Source: Pseudarthrobacter sp. NIBRBAC000502772
GTDB taxonomy: Bacteria > Actinomycetota > Actinomycetes > Actinomycetales > Micrococcaceae
Direction: 5' to 3'
NCBI RefSeq assembly: GCF_006517235.1
Contig: NZ_CP041188.1
Location: 1,922,001-1,986,000, forward strand
DNA length: 64,000 bases
Shown: positions 1 through 9,317 of the stretch, piece after piece
Layout: each line of letters opens with the position of its first letter
Position numbering within the stretch: the first letter of the stretch is position 1
Position numbers and translations under genes: made by a program
Notes under the pieces: generated by a model
What the model was told of the DNA's origin: nothing
Seen by the model: only the letters and a program-made list of their open reading frames with translations
Databases searched by the model: none

Positions 1-1
1 A

Positions 2-2809
2 GACCCCGACGGCGTCGGCGAGAACCTCAAGCTCAGCACCGAGTCCCTCACCGCCCGCCCGGGGCCTGACGGCACCATGATGGTAGACCTGACCGAACAG
101 CCCCAGCTGATCCCATACACGGTCGAGGACGTGGACGGCCAAAAGTCCACAGCCATCATCTGGGCGCCGGGGCTGGGGCAGCAGGTTCCCACCCTCGCCA
201 AAGACGAGGTTATTGAGGTCATCGCCGGACAATCCGTGAACGTTGACCTCAAGGAATGGGTCAAGGTCCGGGAGGGACGCTCACCGCGCCTGACGCAGAC
301 TGACCGGATCAAGCTCATCGGTTCGGACGGCGGCAACCCGGTATCCGGTGACGGAACGGCGCTGAAGTACACCGCCGGCGTCGACTACGTTGGCCCGGGC
401 TCGCTGAGCTTTGAGGTTACCGACGGCACCGGGCCGGATGATCCTGCAGGGCTGAAGTCCACCCTGAGCATCCGCACCAAAGTGCTGCCTGACCCCAACC
501 GCAACAACCCGCCGGAACTCCTGGGCGCGAACGTTGAAGTGCCGAAGGGCGAGTCTGCGGACCTGGCCCTGAGCCGGTTGACCTCCGACCCGGACAGGGA
601 TGACCTGGACAACATGAAGTACGAACTGGTGGGTGGCAGCCCGGCCAGCTTTAATGCCCGGATAGACGGCAAGATCCTCAAGACATCCGTGGACGGCGCC
701 ACTGCCACCGGCACCACCGGTGCGGTCCAGGTGAAGGCCAAGGACTCCCGCGGGCTGGAGGCAACGGCCACCTACCAGCTGGCTGTCACTGCCTCCAACC
801 GGCCCAAACCAGTGGCAAACGACGACCTGGAGCCGAACGCGGCCGCCGGGAAGCCGGTCACCGTGAAGGTCCTGGCCAACGACGCGAACCCTTTCCCCGA
901 AACCGCCTTGAAGATTATTTCCGCATCAACCGAGACGGGTCAGGGCAGCGCAACGGTGTCCGGCGACTCGGTGACAGTGACGCCGTCGTCCGGTTTCACC
1001 GGGACCATGGTGGTTGCCTACACCGTGGCAGACAAGACAGGAGACGATTCCCGCAACGCGACCGCGCGAATCCGGCTTACCGTCAAGGACAAGCCCCTGG
1101 CACCGACTACCCCGCAGGCGCAGAGCGTCGGCGATAAGACTGCCCTGCTCAACTGGTCTGCCCCGGCAGACCGCGGTGCGCCCATTACCAAGTACACGGT
1201 CTACGGCGAATCGGGCTTCAGGCAGGACTGTCCGGCGAACACCTGCACGTTGACCGGGCTGGTCAACAACACGAAGTACCACTTCGAGGTCACCGCTACT
1301 AACGAGTTCGGCGAATCTGAACGTTCCCCGGCCTCTGCCGAGGTACGCCCGGACGTCAAGCCGGACACGCCCCTGGCGCCGACCCTGAAGTTCGGTGACA
1401 AGCAGCTTTCCGTGAACTGGGTGGCACCGGCCAGCAAGGGATCACCCGTCAAAACCTACGATCTGGAAATCTCGCCGGCCCCGCCGGGGCAGAACGCCCA
1501 GATCCAGAACCTGGCAGCGGTGAGCTATGTCTGGAAGGGCCTCCAGAACGGCGTCTCCTACAAGGTCCGGGTCCTGGCCCGCAATGATGCCAAGGATCCG
1601 TCCGAGTGGAGCGCGTACTCCGCGGCTGAAGTCCCGGCCGGTGTGCCAGCCACCCCGGCCGCACCGACGGCGACCCAGGCGGGCCAGCTGGGATCCACAA
1701 GCCAGCTGAAGGTCAGCTGGACGGCGCCGAACAACAACGGCGACGCCGTCTCCTCCTACACGCTGACCACCCTGCAGGGCGGGGCCGTGGTTGCCACGCA
1801 GCCGGTACCTTCAGGTACCACCCAGAACGTCACGGTGGACAACTCCGAGTCCGACTACACCTTCACCGTTTCGGCCACCAACAAGGCGGGCACCAGCGGC
1901 ACCAGCAACCCGTCGGCCCAGATCCGGGCAGCCGGCAAGCCAGGCCAGGTAAGCAGCGGAACCGTGGCGGATACCGGCTCCAGCGGACAGCTCAGGGTGA
2001 CATTTACGCCGCTGACCCAGGCCCAGCGGAATGGCTCGACGGACACCGAAATCCAGTACACGTACAACGCAGACGGCAAGTCGGGAAGCATCCAGGCCGG
2101 CGGCGGAACCATCGGTGGCCTCACTAACGGCCGGGACATCACGGTCACCATCATCGCGACATCCACCAAGAACAACGTGTCCGGGGACGCCAAAGCCATC
2201 GGTACCGGCAACCCCTACGGTCCGCCGAACGCACCCAACGTCAACGGCATGACTTCGCCCAAGGGCGACGGCCAGGTGCATTGGTCCTGGAACAACCCCA
2301 ACACCAACGGCCGCCCGCTCAACCGCTACGAAGTGAGCATGGACAGTGGCGGCTGGCAGAATGTGGGCCAGGCCACCAGCTTCGACGCCGGCGGCGGAGG
2401 CTGGGGCAAGAGCCATAACCTGCGTGTCCGTGCCGTGACCGTGGTGGACGGTGCTATTGGCGGACCCGCCACCTCCACGTCCGGGGCCGATCCCACCCCG
2501 CCGCCAGCACCCACCAGGGTTCGCGTCAAGCCCGGCGACAACAACAGCTGCCCGGGCAAGCCGGGGGTTCCGGACCGCTACAGCAACGTGGGCGGGGACG
2601 CACGGTGCGGTTCATCCGACGCGAACTGGGTGTCCACCTCGGACGGCTGGATTGACAGCGCCTGCTGGATGAACATTTACGGCTCCAGCGAATCGTCCAA
2701 CCCGGCGTCCTACTACAAGTGGTACCGCATGGACGGCGGCCCCCACCCGGGCTGGTACGTCAAGCTCGCCACTATCGATATCAGCGGCGCGGACGTCGGC
2801 AGATGCTGA
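2..2809 (+). CDS. Large Ig-like / fibronectin type III repeat surface protein (3' part, 5' end outside window)
   Basis: The frame is already open at base 2, so only the last 935 residues are visible. An Asn/Asp-rich beta region with cadherin- or Ig-like repeats (about residues 140-345) is followed by about five fibronectin III-like repeats starting near residues 365, 453, 549, 643 and 740. Each repeat has the pattern Pro-x-x-Pro, then a W-x-x-P strand. The last ~100 residues are different: aromatic-rich with four cysteines, the final one being the C-terminal residue (ADVGRC-stop). Repeats of this kind usually act outside the cytoplasm as adhesion or scaffold modules. It lies 64 nt upstream of a MoxR ATPase and heads the FHA/kinase/FtsK operon, so it may be the surface component or client of that system; this is inference. 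Signal peptide and N-terminus cannot be judged. Confidence 0.85.
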   Translation, partial: DPDGVGENLKLSTESLTARPGPDGTMMVDLTEQPQLIPYTVEDVDGQKSTAIIWAPGLGQQVPTLAKDEVIEVIAGQSVNVDLKEWVKVREGRSPRLTQTDRIKLIGSDGGNPVSGDGTALKYTAGVDYVGPGSLSFEVTDGTGPDDPAGLKSTLSIRTKVLPDPNRNNPPELLGANVEVPKGESADLALSRLTSDPDRDDLDNMKYELVGGSPASFNARIDGKILKTSVDGATATGTTGAVQVKAKDSRGLEATATYQLAVTASNRPKPVANDDLEPNAAAGKPVTVKVLANDANPFPETALKIISASTETGQGSATVSGDSVTVTPSSGFTGTMVVAYTVADKTGDDSRNATARIRLTVKDKPLAPTTPQAQSVGDKTALLNWSAPADRGAPITKYTVYGESGFRQDCPANTCTLTGLVNNTKYHFEVTATNEFGESERSPASAEVRPDVKPDTPLAPTLKFGDKQLSVNWVAPASKGSPVKTYDLEISPAPPGQNAQIQNLAAVSYVWKGLQNGVSYKVRVLARNDAKDPSEWSAYSAAEVPAGVPATPAAPTATQAGQLGSTSQLKVSWTAPNNNGDAVSSYTLTTLQGGAVVATQPVPSGTTQNVTVDNSESDYTFTVSATNKAGTSGTSNPSAQIRAAGKPGQVSSGTVADTGSSGQLRVTFTPLTQAQRNGSTDTEIQYTYNADGKSGSIQAGGGTIGGLTNGRDITVTIIATSTKNNVSGDAKAIGTGNPYGPPNAPNVNGMTSPKGDGQVHWSWNNPNTNGRPLNRYEVSMDSGGWQNVGQATSFDAGGGGWGKSHNLRVRAVTVVDGAIGGPATSTSGADPTPPPAPTRVRVKPGDNNSCPGKPGVPDRYSNVGGDARCGSSDANWVSTSDGWIDSACWMNIYGSSESSNPASYYKWYRMDGGPHPGWYVKLATIDISGADVGRC

Positions 2810-2873
2810 CAGTTCACACGGCCCGTCCACCCAAGCTTCACCAGACCAGCACCTCAAGAAAAGGACTCACTTC

Positions 2874-3845
2874 ATGACCATGACCACCGAGCAGGCCGAA
2901 TGGTTTGCAGGCACTTTCGACAAGCTCGTTGCCAACGTGGGACAGGCGGTCCTGGGCAAGGACCACGTCATCCGGCTCACCTTCACCGCGATGCTGGCGG
3001 AGGGCCATGTGCTGTTTGAGGACGCCCCCGGCACCGGCAAGACCATGCTGGCCCGGGCGATGGCCGCAACCGTCCAGGGGTCCAATAACCGCATCCAGTT
3101 CACCCCCGACCTCCTGCCCTCGGACGTCACGGGTGTGACCATCTACGACCAGAAAACGCAGAAGTTCGAGTTCCACAAGGGACCGATCTTCAACAACATC
3201 GTCCTGGCCGATGAGATCAACCGTGCTTCGCCGAAGACGCAGTCGGCACTGCTGGAGGTCATGGAGGAATCCCGGGTCACCGTGGACGGCGTCACCTACG
3301 AGGCCGGCCGGCCGTTTATGGTGATGGCCACCCAGAACCCGATCGAGCAGGCCGGTACGTACCGCCTGCCCGAGGCGCAGCTGGACCGCTTCCTGATCAA
3401 GACCTCCATCGGCTATCCGGACCACGCGTCCACGGTCCAGCTGCTCGGCGGCTCGAACCTGAAGGACCGCTCCAAGGAGATCTCCGCAGTTATTACCACG
3501 CAGGCCGTGGCGGACATGGCGGACCTCGCTGCCACCGTGCACGTGGACACGGCGGTCCTCGAATACATCTCCCGGCTCTGCGAAGAGACCCGCAGCGCGC
3601 CTGAGACCCGGCTGGGCGTTTCCGTGCGTGGCGCCATCGCCATGGTCCGCGCCGCCAAGGTCTGGGCCGCGGGGCAGGGACGGAACTTCGTCCTGCCTGA
3701 CGACATCAAGGAACTGGCCGCCGTTGTGTGGACGCACCGGTTTGTGATGGACCCGGAGGCCGAGTTCTCCGGCGCCACCCCCGAGGCCGTCCTGGCCCGG
3801 GTCCTGTCCGACGTCGCGGCACCGCAGCAGCGCGCCGCCGTCTGA
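2874..3845 (+). CDS. MoxR-family AAA+ ATPase
   Basis: A 323-residue cytoplasmic AAA+ ATPase of the MoxR family, whose members act as chaperones or metal-insertion helpers, usually beside DUF58 and von Willebrand-type partners. Walker A is visible as DAPGTGKT near residues 47-54 and Walker B as VLADEIN near residue 110; a sensor-1-like MATQNP follows. Length is normal for the family. The start at ATG 2874 is preceded by AAAGGA. The next gene (DUF58) begins 53 nt downstream, the classic MoxR-DUF58 pair, followed by a transglutaminase-like membrane protein. The client is unknown; the large Fn3 protein encoded just upstream is one candidate. Confidence 0.95.
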   Translation: MTMTTEQAEWFAGTFDKLVANVGQAVLGKDHVIRLTFTAMLAEGHVLFEDAPGTGKTMLARAMAATVQGSNNRIQFTPDLLPSDVTGVTIYDQKTQKFEFHKGPIFNNIVLADEINRASPKTQSALLEVMEESRVTVDGVTYEAGRPFMVMATQNPIEQAGTYRLPEAQLDRFLIKTSIGYPDHASTVQLLGGSNLKDRSKEISAVITTQAVADMADLAATVHVDTAVLEYISRLCEETRSAPETRLGVSVRGAIAMVRAAKVWAAGQGRNFVLPDDIKELAAVVWTHRFVMDPEAEFSGATPEAVLARVLSDVAAPQQRAAV

Positions 3846-3898
3846 CGCTCCCTCGGAGCTCCAGACCACCACTGACCAGCGCGAACAAAGGCACATTT

Positions 3899-5230
3899 AT
3901 GTCCAGCAGCACTCCGTTGACCCGGCTTGCTGAACGTCTCCGGCAACCCTTCCACCGGAACGGCAGACCCACCAGGCTGCATCCCTCATCCGTGTGGGCC
4001 GAGGCCACCAGCACCGCCGGCCTCGCCCTCACACCCGCGTGGGAGAAGGTCCGCGGCCTGTGGCTGCGCTACGTGTGGCCTGTCCTGTCGGTGGTCAGTG
4101 TCCTGGGCTGGTCGGTTCTGGCCGCGTCCATCCTGCTGTGGACTGCCGGTCAGGCCTTCGGCTGGCAGGAGGCCAAAGCGGCGGCCATCGCGGCGTTTGT
4201 CCTTTTCCTGATCGCCATTGGGTTCATCCTGGGCCGGTCCTCCTACGGTGTGATCCTGGACCTTGCCCGGACCCGTGTGGCCGTGGGGGACAGTGCGGTC
4301 GGAAGCATCGCCGTCTCCAACACCTCGGCCAGGCCCCTGCTGCCGGCCGCCCTGGAACTGCCGGTGGGCATTGCCACCGCCGTCTTCCACCTGCCCAGGA
4401 TGAAGCCCGCGCAGGTGCACGAGGACCTTTTCACCATTCCAACCGCCCGCCGCGCCGTCATCGTGGTGGGACCTGTCCGCTCGGTCCGGGCCGACCCCCT
4501 GCACCTCCTCCGCCGCCAGGTGCTGTGGACCGAGCCGGAGGACCTGTTTGTGCACCCGAAGACAGTGGCCCTGGCCGGTTCCGCGGCGGGATTCATCCGC
4601 GACCTCGAGGGCATGCCCACCACCGACCTGTCCAGCGCGGACGTGTCCTTCCATGCCCTGCGGGACTACGTGCCGGGCGATGACCGGCGGCACATCCACT
4701 GGAAGACCACCGCGCGGACCAACAAGCTGATGGTGCGCCAGTTCGAGGAGACGCGGCGCGCCCACCTGGCCATCTCGCTGTCGATCAACACGGACGAGTA
4801 CGCCTCGGAGCAGGAATTCGAAATGGCCATCTCAGCGGCTGCCTCGATCGGCCGGCAGGCCATCCGCGAGCAGCGCGAGCTGGACGTCCTGACGCAAAAG
4901 GGGCCGCTGCGCTGTGAAACCGGGCGGAACATGCTGGATGACATGACACGGATCGCCGGGGCACCCATGCGCCGGACCGCCGTCGACCTCGCCCGGACAC
5001 TGGCAGACACCGTCCCCAACGCGTCGGTGGTCTTTTTTGTGGTGGGCAGCAACGTGACACCCTCCCAGCTCCGATCGGCCGCGGCCTCCGTGCCGCTCGG
5101 CGTCAGGAGCCTGGCCGTGCGCCTCCAAATCGGGGCTGCACCGGGCCGCGCCAACATCGCAGACCTGACAGTGCTGACCCTCGGCGACCTCGCTGACCTC
5201 GCCATCGTCCTCAGAAAGGCGGCCGCATGA
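3899..5230 (+). CDS. DUF58 domain membrane protein
   Basis: A 443-residue protein. A longer open frame reaches back to 3728 inside moxR, but ATG 3899 gives the expected DUF58 architecture and lies after the moxR stop. Two hydrophobic segments near residues 58-115 anchor it in the membrane. The DUF58 signature DYVPGDDRRHIHWKTTA is present around residue 260. DUF58 proteins are the usual partners of MoxR ATPases and have a vWA-like fold; their biochemical function is not well established. The stop codon overlaps the ATG of the next gene (ATGA), so translation is coupled. Confidence 0.93.
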   Translation: MSSSTPLTRLAERLRQPFHRNGRPTRLHPSSVWAEATSTAGLALTPAWEKVRGLWLRYVWPVLSVVSVLGWSVLAASILLWTAGQAFGWQEAKAAAIAAFVLFLIAIGFILGRSSYGVILDLARTRVAVGDSAVGSIAVSNTSARPLLPAALELPVGIATAVFHLPRMKPAQVHEDLFTIPTARRAVIVVGPVRSVRADPLHLLRRQVLWTEPEDLFVHPKTVALAGSAAGFIRDLEGMPTTDLSSADVSFHALRDYVPGDDRRHIHWKTTARTNKLMVRQFEETRRAHLAISLSINTDEYASEQEFEMAISAAASIGRQAIREQRELDVLTQKGPLRCETGRNMLDDMTRIAGAPMRRTAVDLARTLADTVPNASVVFFVVGSNVTPSQLRSAAASVPLGVRSLAVRLQIGAAPGRANIADLTVLTLGDLADLAIVLRKAAA

Positions 5231-7845
5231 GCTCCGCCCCGGGCCTCCGGCCACGCCCGCAGCAGCGGCAGTACGAATCATCGTTCGCCGACGGCCAGCC
5301 GCTCTGGCATTTTGTGCTCGACGCCGGCGCCCTCGCCGTCCTGCTGGGGTTGGGCCTGCTGGGCTTCAGCCTCAGCTTCGGCGGAGACCCGTACTATCTG
5401 GTCTCGGGCTTCGGAGGCATCCTCCTGGGCCTCGGCATCGCCGCCGCCAACGCGCACCTGCGCCTGGGTTTGTTGATCACTTCAGCCCTCGCACTTGGGG
5501 CCTACCTGGTGTTCGGCACGCTCCTCGCAGTCCCGGACGCTGCGATTGCCGGCTTTGTTCCCAGCCTTGACTCCTTGCGGACGCTGCTCCCTGGGGTTGT
5601 GTTCGCCTGGAAGGACATGCTCACGGTGGGCGTTCCGGTAGGGTCTGCCGGCGGCGTCCTGATCGTCCCGTTCCTGAGTTCGCTGCTCGCCGCCTTGGTT
5701 GCCGGCATCCTCACCTGGCGGCTGAAAACCCCGTACTGGCCACTGCTTCCCGTGCTGGTGCTTTTCGTCACGGGCATAGCTTTCAGCACCAACGCTGCCT
5801 TCCTCACCGTGGAGCGCGGCATCGGACTCACCGTCATGGCGATTGCCTGGGCCACCTTCCGCCGTGACGCGCTGCGGCGCAGCGACACGCGAAAAGTCTC
5901 AGTCAACCGTCCGCAGACCGATGCGGCCACAGCCCAGCGGGCCAAGCTCCGCCGGCTGGGCACGGCCGCTGCCGTGATCGCCGCAAGCGTCGCCATTACC
6001 GCGGTGGCGGCACCCCTGGTCACCGCCAGCGGTGACCGCAAGGTCCTGCGCAACGTGGTGGTTCCGCCGTTCGATCCCAAGGACTACGTCACGCCCCTGG
6101 CAAGCTTCCGGACGTTCGTCAAGGACAAGAAAGACGACACGCTGTTCGTGGTCAAAGGACTGCCCCGGGACGGCCGCGTCCGACTGGGGGCTTTGGATGC
6201 CTTCAACGGCACCAACTACAACATGGATCCCAACGGCTCCGGCAGCTTCAGCAAGGTGGGCGACACCGAGTCCATCAACACCCTGGCCGACACCTCGGGC
6301 ATCGTCCCCTCGAATGACTACTCCATCGACATCACCATCGAGGATTACCAGGGCTACTTTGTCCCGGGAGGCCGGAAGACCACCGGCCTGAGCTTTGACC
6401 AGAGTGCCTCCGCCGCGGCGTCGGGCCTGTATTTCAACGCGGGCACAGACACGGCCGTGACCACGCGGGGCCTGTCCAAGGGCGATTCCTACAGCGTCCA
6501 GGTGTCCGATCCCGTGAAGCTCGAACACGGTCAGTTGACGCAGTACGACTTCGCGAAGATTACGCTGCCGGACGCCGTCGAGGTCCCGCCGGTGGTGGGG
6601 TCACAGGCCAACGACCTCTCGGCCGATGCGCCCACCGCGATTGACCGGGTCCGCCAGATCGAGGCGCATTTCCAAAAGACGGGCGCCTTCAGCAACGGCC
6701 TCGTCGCTGACGGCCAGCTGCCCAGCGTTTCCGGCCACAGCTCGTCGCGGATCAGGAACCTGCTGACCGCCAAGCAGATGCTCGGCGACGACGAACAGTA
6801 TGCCGTGTCCATGTCGCTGATGCTCCGCCACCTGGGCATCCCGTCACGCGTGGTCATGGGCTTCTACCCCGATCCAACCAGCCCGGAGAACGGCGCCGGC
6901 GAGGTAAAGGTCACGGGAAAGGATGTCCACGCCTGGGTTGAGGTGGCCTTCGACCGGGTGGGCTGGGTCAGTTTCGACCCCACACCGCCCAAGGACAACG
7001 TCCCCATCCCGCCGGACCCCGAAAACAAGTCCAAACCCAAGCCCCAGGTGCTGCAGCCGCCGCCCCCGCCGCAGGAACCGGCCGATCTGCCGCCGGATTC
7101 CTCGCCGGACGCCCTGGACGCCGACGAGAAGAAAAACAATCCGTGGCTCTTCTGGGGTGCCCTGCTCGGGGCCCTGGGCATTGCCCTGATCCCGCTGTCC
7201 ATCCTTGCCCTGCCGCTGCTGCTGATCGCGCTCCTTAAATCACGACGCCGGAAGGCCCGCCTCACGGAGGGGCACCCGGCCCAGCGTGTGGGCGGCGGCT
7301 GGAACGAGGTGGTGAGCCTCGCCACTGATTTGGGCGCCGGCATCGACAGCCGTGCAACCCGGCGCGAAAGCGCAGTGGTGCTTGCCGACTCGTTCCCGGC
7401 CACCGGGCAGACCACCACCATGCTGGCGCACCGTGCGGACGCCTCCATCTTCGGCGTTGGCCAGCCCAGCGAGGAGGAGGTCCGGGAATACTGGACCATC
7501 GTGGACGGCTCGCTGAGGGAGATGACCGGGACGTTGGGGTTCTGGCGACGCCAGCGGGCCCGCTTCTCGCCCCGGTCGCTGCTGGCTGATGGCCGCAACG
7601 CCCTTAAGCTGCGCGGCGCAAAGCCGCGTGGCGCAAGGCTCGGGCTGGGCCCGCTTCTGCGTCCGTCCGGCGAGGGTTCCCCCGGATGGCGGTCCGCCAC
7701 CGGTATGGTGGGGACCGGCCCGGCCGCTGCCGGAACCCCGAATCCGGCAGTTCAGGACAGCGGACCCGGAACGGCGGCGGCTTCCGAGCCTGATGAGTCC
7801 ACCGTTCTGCGGAACCCTGGCAGGAAGAACCCCACTGAATCATGA
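5227..7845 (+). CDS. Transglutaminase-like membrane protein (TgpA type) lacking the catalytic cysteine
   Basis: An 872-residue protein. Several N-terminal membrane helices (about residues 20-200) and one more near 245 are followed by an extracytoplasmic region with a transglutaminase-core fold, a Pro-rich linker, a further membrane helix near residues 640-670 and a cytoplasmic tail. The core reads GDDEQYA where active enzymes have a Cys, so Asp522 sits at the nucleophile position. The His (DVHAW, His568) and Asp (FDPTP, Asp584) of the triad remain. This suggests a non-catalytic or altered enzyme, for example a peptide-binding module; that is inference. ATGA overlaps join it to DUF58 before and the RDD/FHA gene after. 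Confidence 0.9.
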   Translation: MSSAPGLRPRPQQRQYESSFADGQPLWHFVLDAGALAVLLGLGLLGFSLSFGGDPYYLVSGFGGILLGLGIAAANAHLRLGLLITSALALGAYLVFGTLLAVPDAAIAGFVPSLDSLRTLLPGVVFAWKDMLTVGVPVGSAGGVLIVPFLSSLLAALVAGILTWRLKTPYWPLLPVLVLFVTGIAFSTNAAFLTVERGIGLTVMAIAWATFRRDALRRSDTRKVSVNRPQTDAATAQRAKLRRLGTAAAVIAASVAITAVAAPLVTASGDRKVLRNVVVPPFDPKDYVTPLASFRTFVKDKKDDTLFVVKGLPRDGRVRLGALDAFNGTNYNMDPNGSGSFSKVGDTESINTLADTSGIVPSNDYSIDITIEDYQGYFVPGGRKTTGLSFDQSASAAASGLYFNAGTDTAVTTRGLSKGDSYSVQVSDPVKLEHGQLTQYDFAKITLPDAVEVPPVVGSQANDLSADAPTAIDRVRQIEAHFQKTGAFSNGLVADGQLPSVSGHSSSRIRNLLTAKQMLGDDEQYAVSMSLMLRHLGIPSRVVMGFYPDPTSPENGAGEVKVTGKDVHAWVEVAFDRVGWVSFDPTPPKDNVPIPPDPENKSKPKPQVLQPPPPPQEPADLPPDSSPDALDADEKKNNPWLFWGALLGALGIALIPLSILALPLLLIALLKSRRRKARLTEGHPAQRVGGGWNEVVSLATDLGAGIDSRATRRESAVVLADSFPATGQTTTMLAHRADASIFGVGQPSEEEVREYWTIVDGSLREMTGTLGFWRRQRARFSPRSLLADGRNALKLRGAKPRGARLGLGPLLRPSGEGSPGWRSATGMVGTGPAAAGTPNPAVQDSGPGTAAASEPDESTVLRNPGRKNPTES

Positions 7846-9317
7846 TGAACGAGGCCGAACGCTGCCAGCAGTGCCAGCAACTGATCCGGCGCGGCGCCAC
7901 GTTCTGCCCGGCGTGCGGTGCTCCGCTGCCCAACAGGGCGGCACGCAGCGGACGCAACGTGGACCATGCACAGCGGGCCATGATGGAGCGTGCGGCGGCG
8001 CACGCCAGCCAGAATCCCGGTACTATCCCGGTAGTACAAACGGCTCCAGGGGGAGGAACGGGAATGGCAGCCAATCTTGAGCTTGTTCCGGCCACGGCGG
8101 GGAAACGGCTCGGCGCGGCAGTGCTCGACTGGCTGGCCCCCGTTGCGGTCCTGGTGGTGACTTTCGCCATCGGGTTCGCGGGAATCACCCGCACCCAAAG
8201 CGGCGGCTTCATCATCTATGACACCGGTTCGCTGGTCCTGTTCGGCAGCGTCGGCCTGGGACTGACGCTGGTCTACCTGGCGGTTCTGGTGGGCATGGAA
8301 GGCCGCTCCGGGAAGACCCTCGGCAACCATGTCATGGGCATCCGCAGCGCTGACAAGGATGGTTACGCCCCCGGCACCGGGGGAGTGTTCCTGCGCGGCC
8401 TCATCACCGGCGCAGGCATCATCCTGACGCTCCTGGCCGCCGTTGCCATCGTCATTTTCAAATGGTTCGATGTGGCCGTCTTCGTCCTCGGCCCGTTGCT
8501 TATTGCCAGTGCGGTATGGGCCGTGCTGGTGGTGGTTTCCAACACCTGGGACCGCAACGGCAGGCTCCGCGGATGGCACGACACCGCGGCCAAAACGCTG
8601 GTGTTCGACGTCAACGACGGCCGGAACCCCGTCACCTCCGGCGGCATCCAGGGCCCGTACAGTTTCGCGCCCCTGGACCTCCCGCCTGTCCAGCCGGTCG
8701 CGTCGCCCGTGGTCGGGGCCGCAAAACCGCCCCAGGTTGTGCCCGCCCAACAGCCGCTGGTCCAACAACCCGTGAACCCGTACGCTCCGCAGCCGGATGC
8801 GGCTCAACCGTCAGCCGCGCCGCCGCCGTTCGCACCCCAGCCGGACGCGCCGCCGTCGTCCACTCCTTTCCAGCCGCATGTCCCGTACGCGGCCCCAGCC
8901 GTTCCCGCGCCGGGCGCCCAGTTCCATCCGGATGACGACCTCGACCGCACACAGATGCGTGGTGGGGCAGCGTATGCAGCGCCCGTCGCCGTGCTGCGGA
9001 TAAAGCTCGACGACGGCCGGGACTTCCAGCTCGACCGCAACGTCCTGTTGGGCAGGAACCCCCTTGGCCAGGCGGGGGAGCAGCAGGCCCAGCTCCTGGC
9101 GGTCAGTGATCCCGGCCGCTCGATCTCCAAGACGCACCTCCACCTGTTGACCGACGGTGCCGGCGTTTGGGTGACGGACCGGAACTCCACCAACGGCAGC
9201 GCCGTCACTACACCGGACGGACGGCGCACCTCACTGCAGCCGGGCGTGCCCGCTTTTGTCAGCCCGGGATCCACTGTCCACTTTGGTGACCGTTCCTTCC
9301 ACCTAGGACAGGCATGA
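7842..9317 (+). CDS. Zinc-ribbon, RDD membrane and FHA domain protein
   Basis: A 491-residue protein with three recognisable parts. Residues 7-24 form a zinc ribbon (Cys7, Cys10, Cys21, Cys24). Residues about 80-255 form an RDD-type membrane domain with several hydrophobic helices (GKRLGAAVLDWLAP opens it). After a Pro/Ala/Gln-rich linker (about 265-370), residues about 384-491 form an FHA domain (LLGRNP, SKTHLHL, DRNSTNGS), a phosphothreonine reader. It therefore probably places a phosphopeptide-binding head on the membrane, where it could be read and reset by the kinase and PP2C phosphatase of the same operon. ATGA overlaps on both sides show translational coupling. Confidence 0.92.
   Translation: MMNEAERCQQCQQLIRRGATFCPACGAPLPNRAARSGRNVDHAQRAMMERAAAHASQNPGTIPVVQTAPGGGTGMAANLELVPATAGKRLGAAVLDWLAPVAVLVVTFAIGFAGITRTQSGGFIIYDTGSLVLFGSVGLGLTLVYLAVLVGMEGRSGKTLGNHVMGIRSADKDGYAPGTGGVFLRGLITGAGIILTLLAAVAIVIFKWFDVAVFVLGPLLIASAVWAVLVVVSNTWDRNGRLRGWHDTAAKTLVFDVNDGRNPVTSGGIQGPYSFAPLDLPPVQPVASPVVGAAKPPQVVPAQQPLVQQPVNPYAPQPDAAQPSAAPPPFAPQPDAPPSSTPFQPHVPYAAPAVPAPGAQFHPDDDLDRTQMRGGAAYAAPVAVLRIKLDDGRDFQLDRNVLLGRNPLGQAGEQQAQLLAVSDPGRSISKTHLHLLTDGAGVWVTDRNSTNGSAVTTPDGRRTSLQPGVPAFVSPGSTVHFGDRSFHLGQA

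Noticed and set aside
2838..3896. Long open frame on the minus strand over the MoxR gene
   Set aside because: It is a high-GC shadow of the MoxR gene with no motif and an Arg/Gly/His-rich composition; the plus frame has complete AAA+ motifs.
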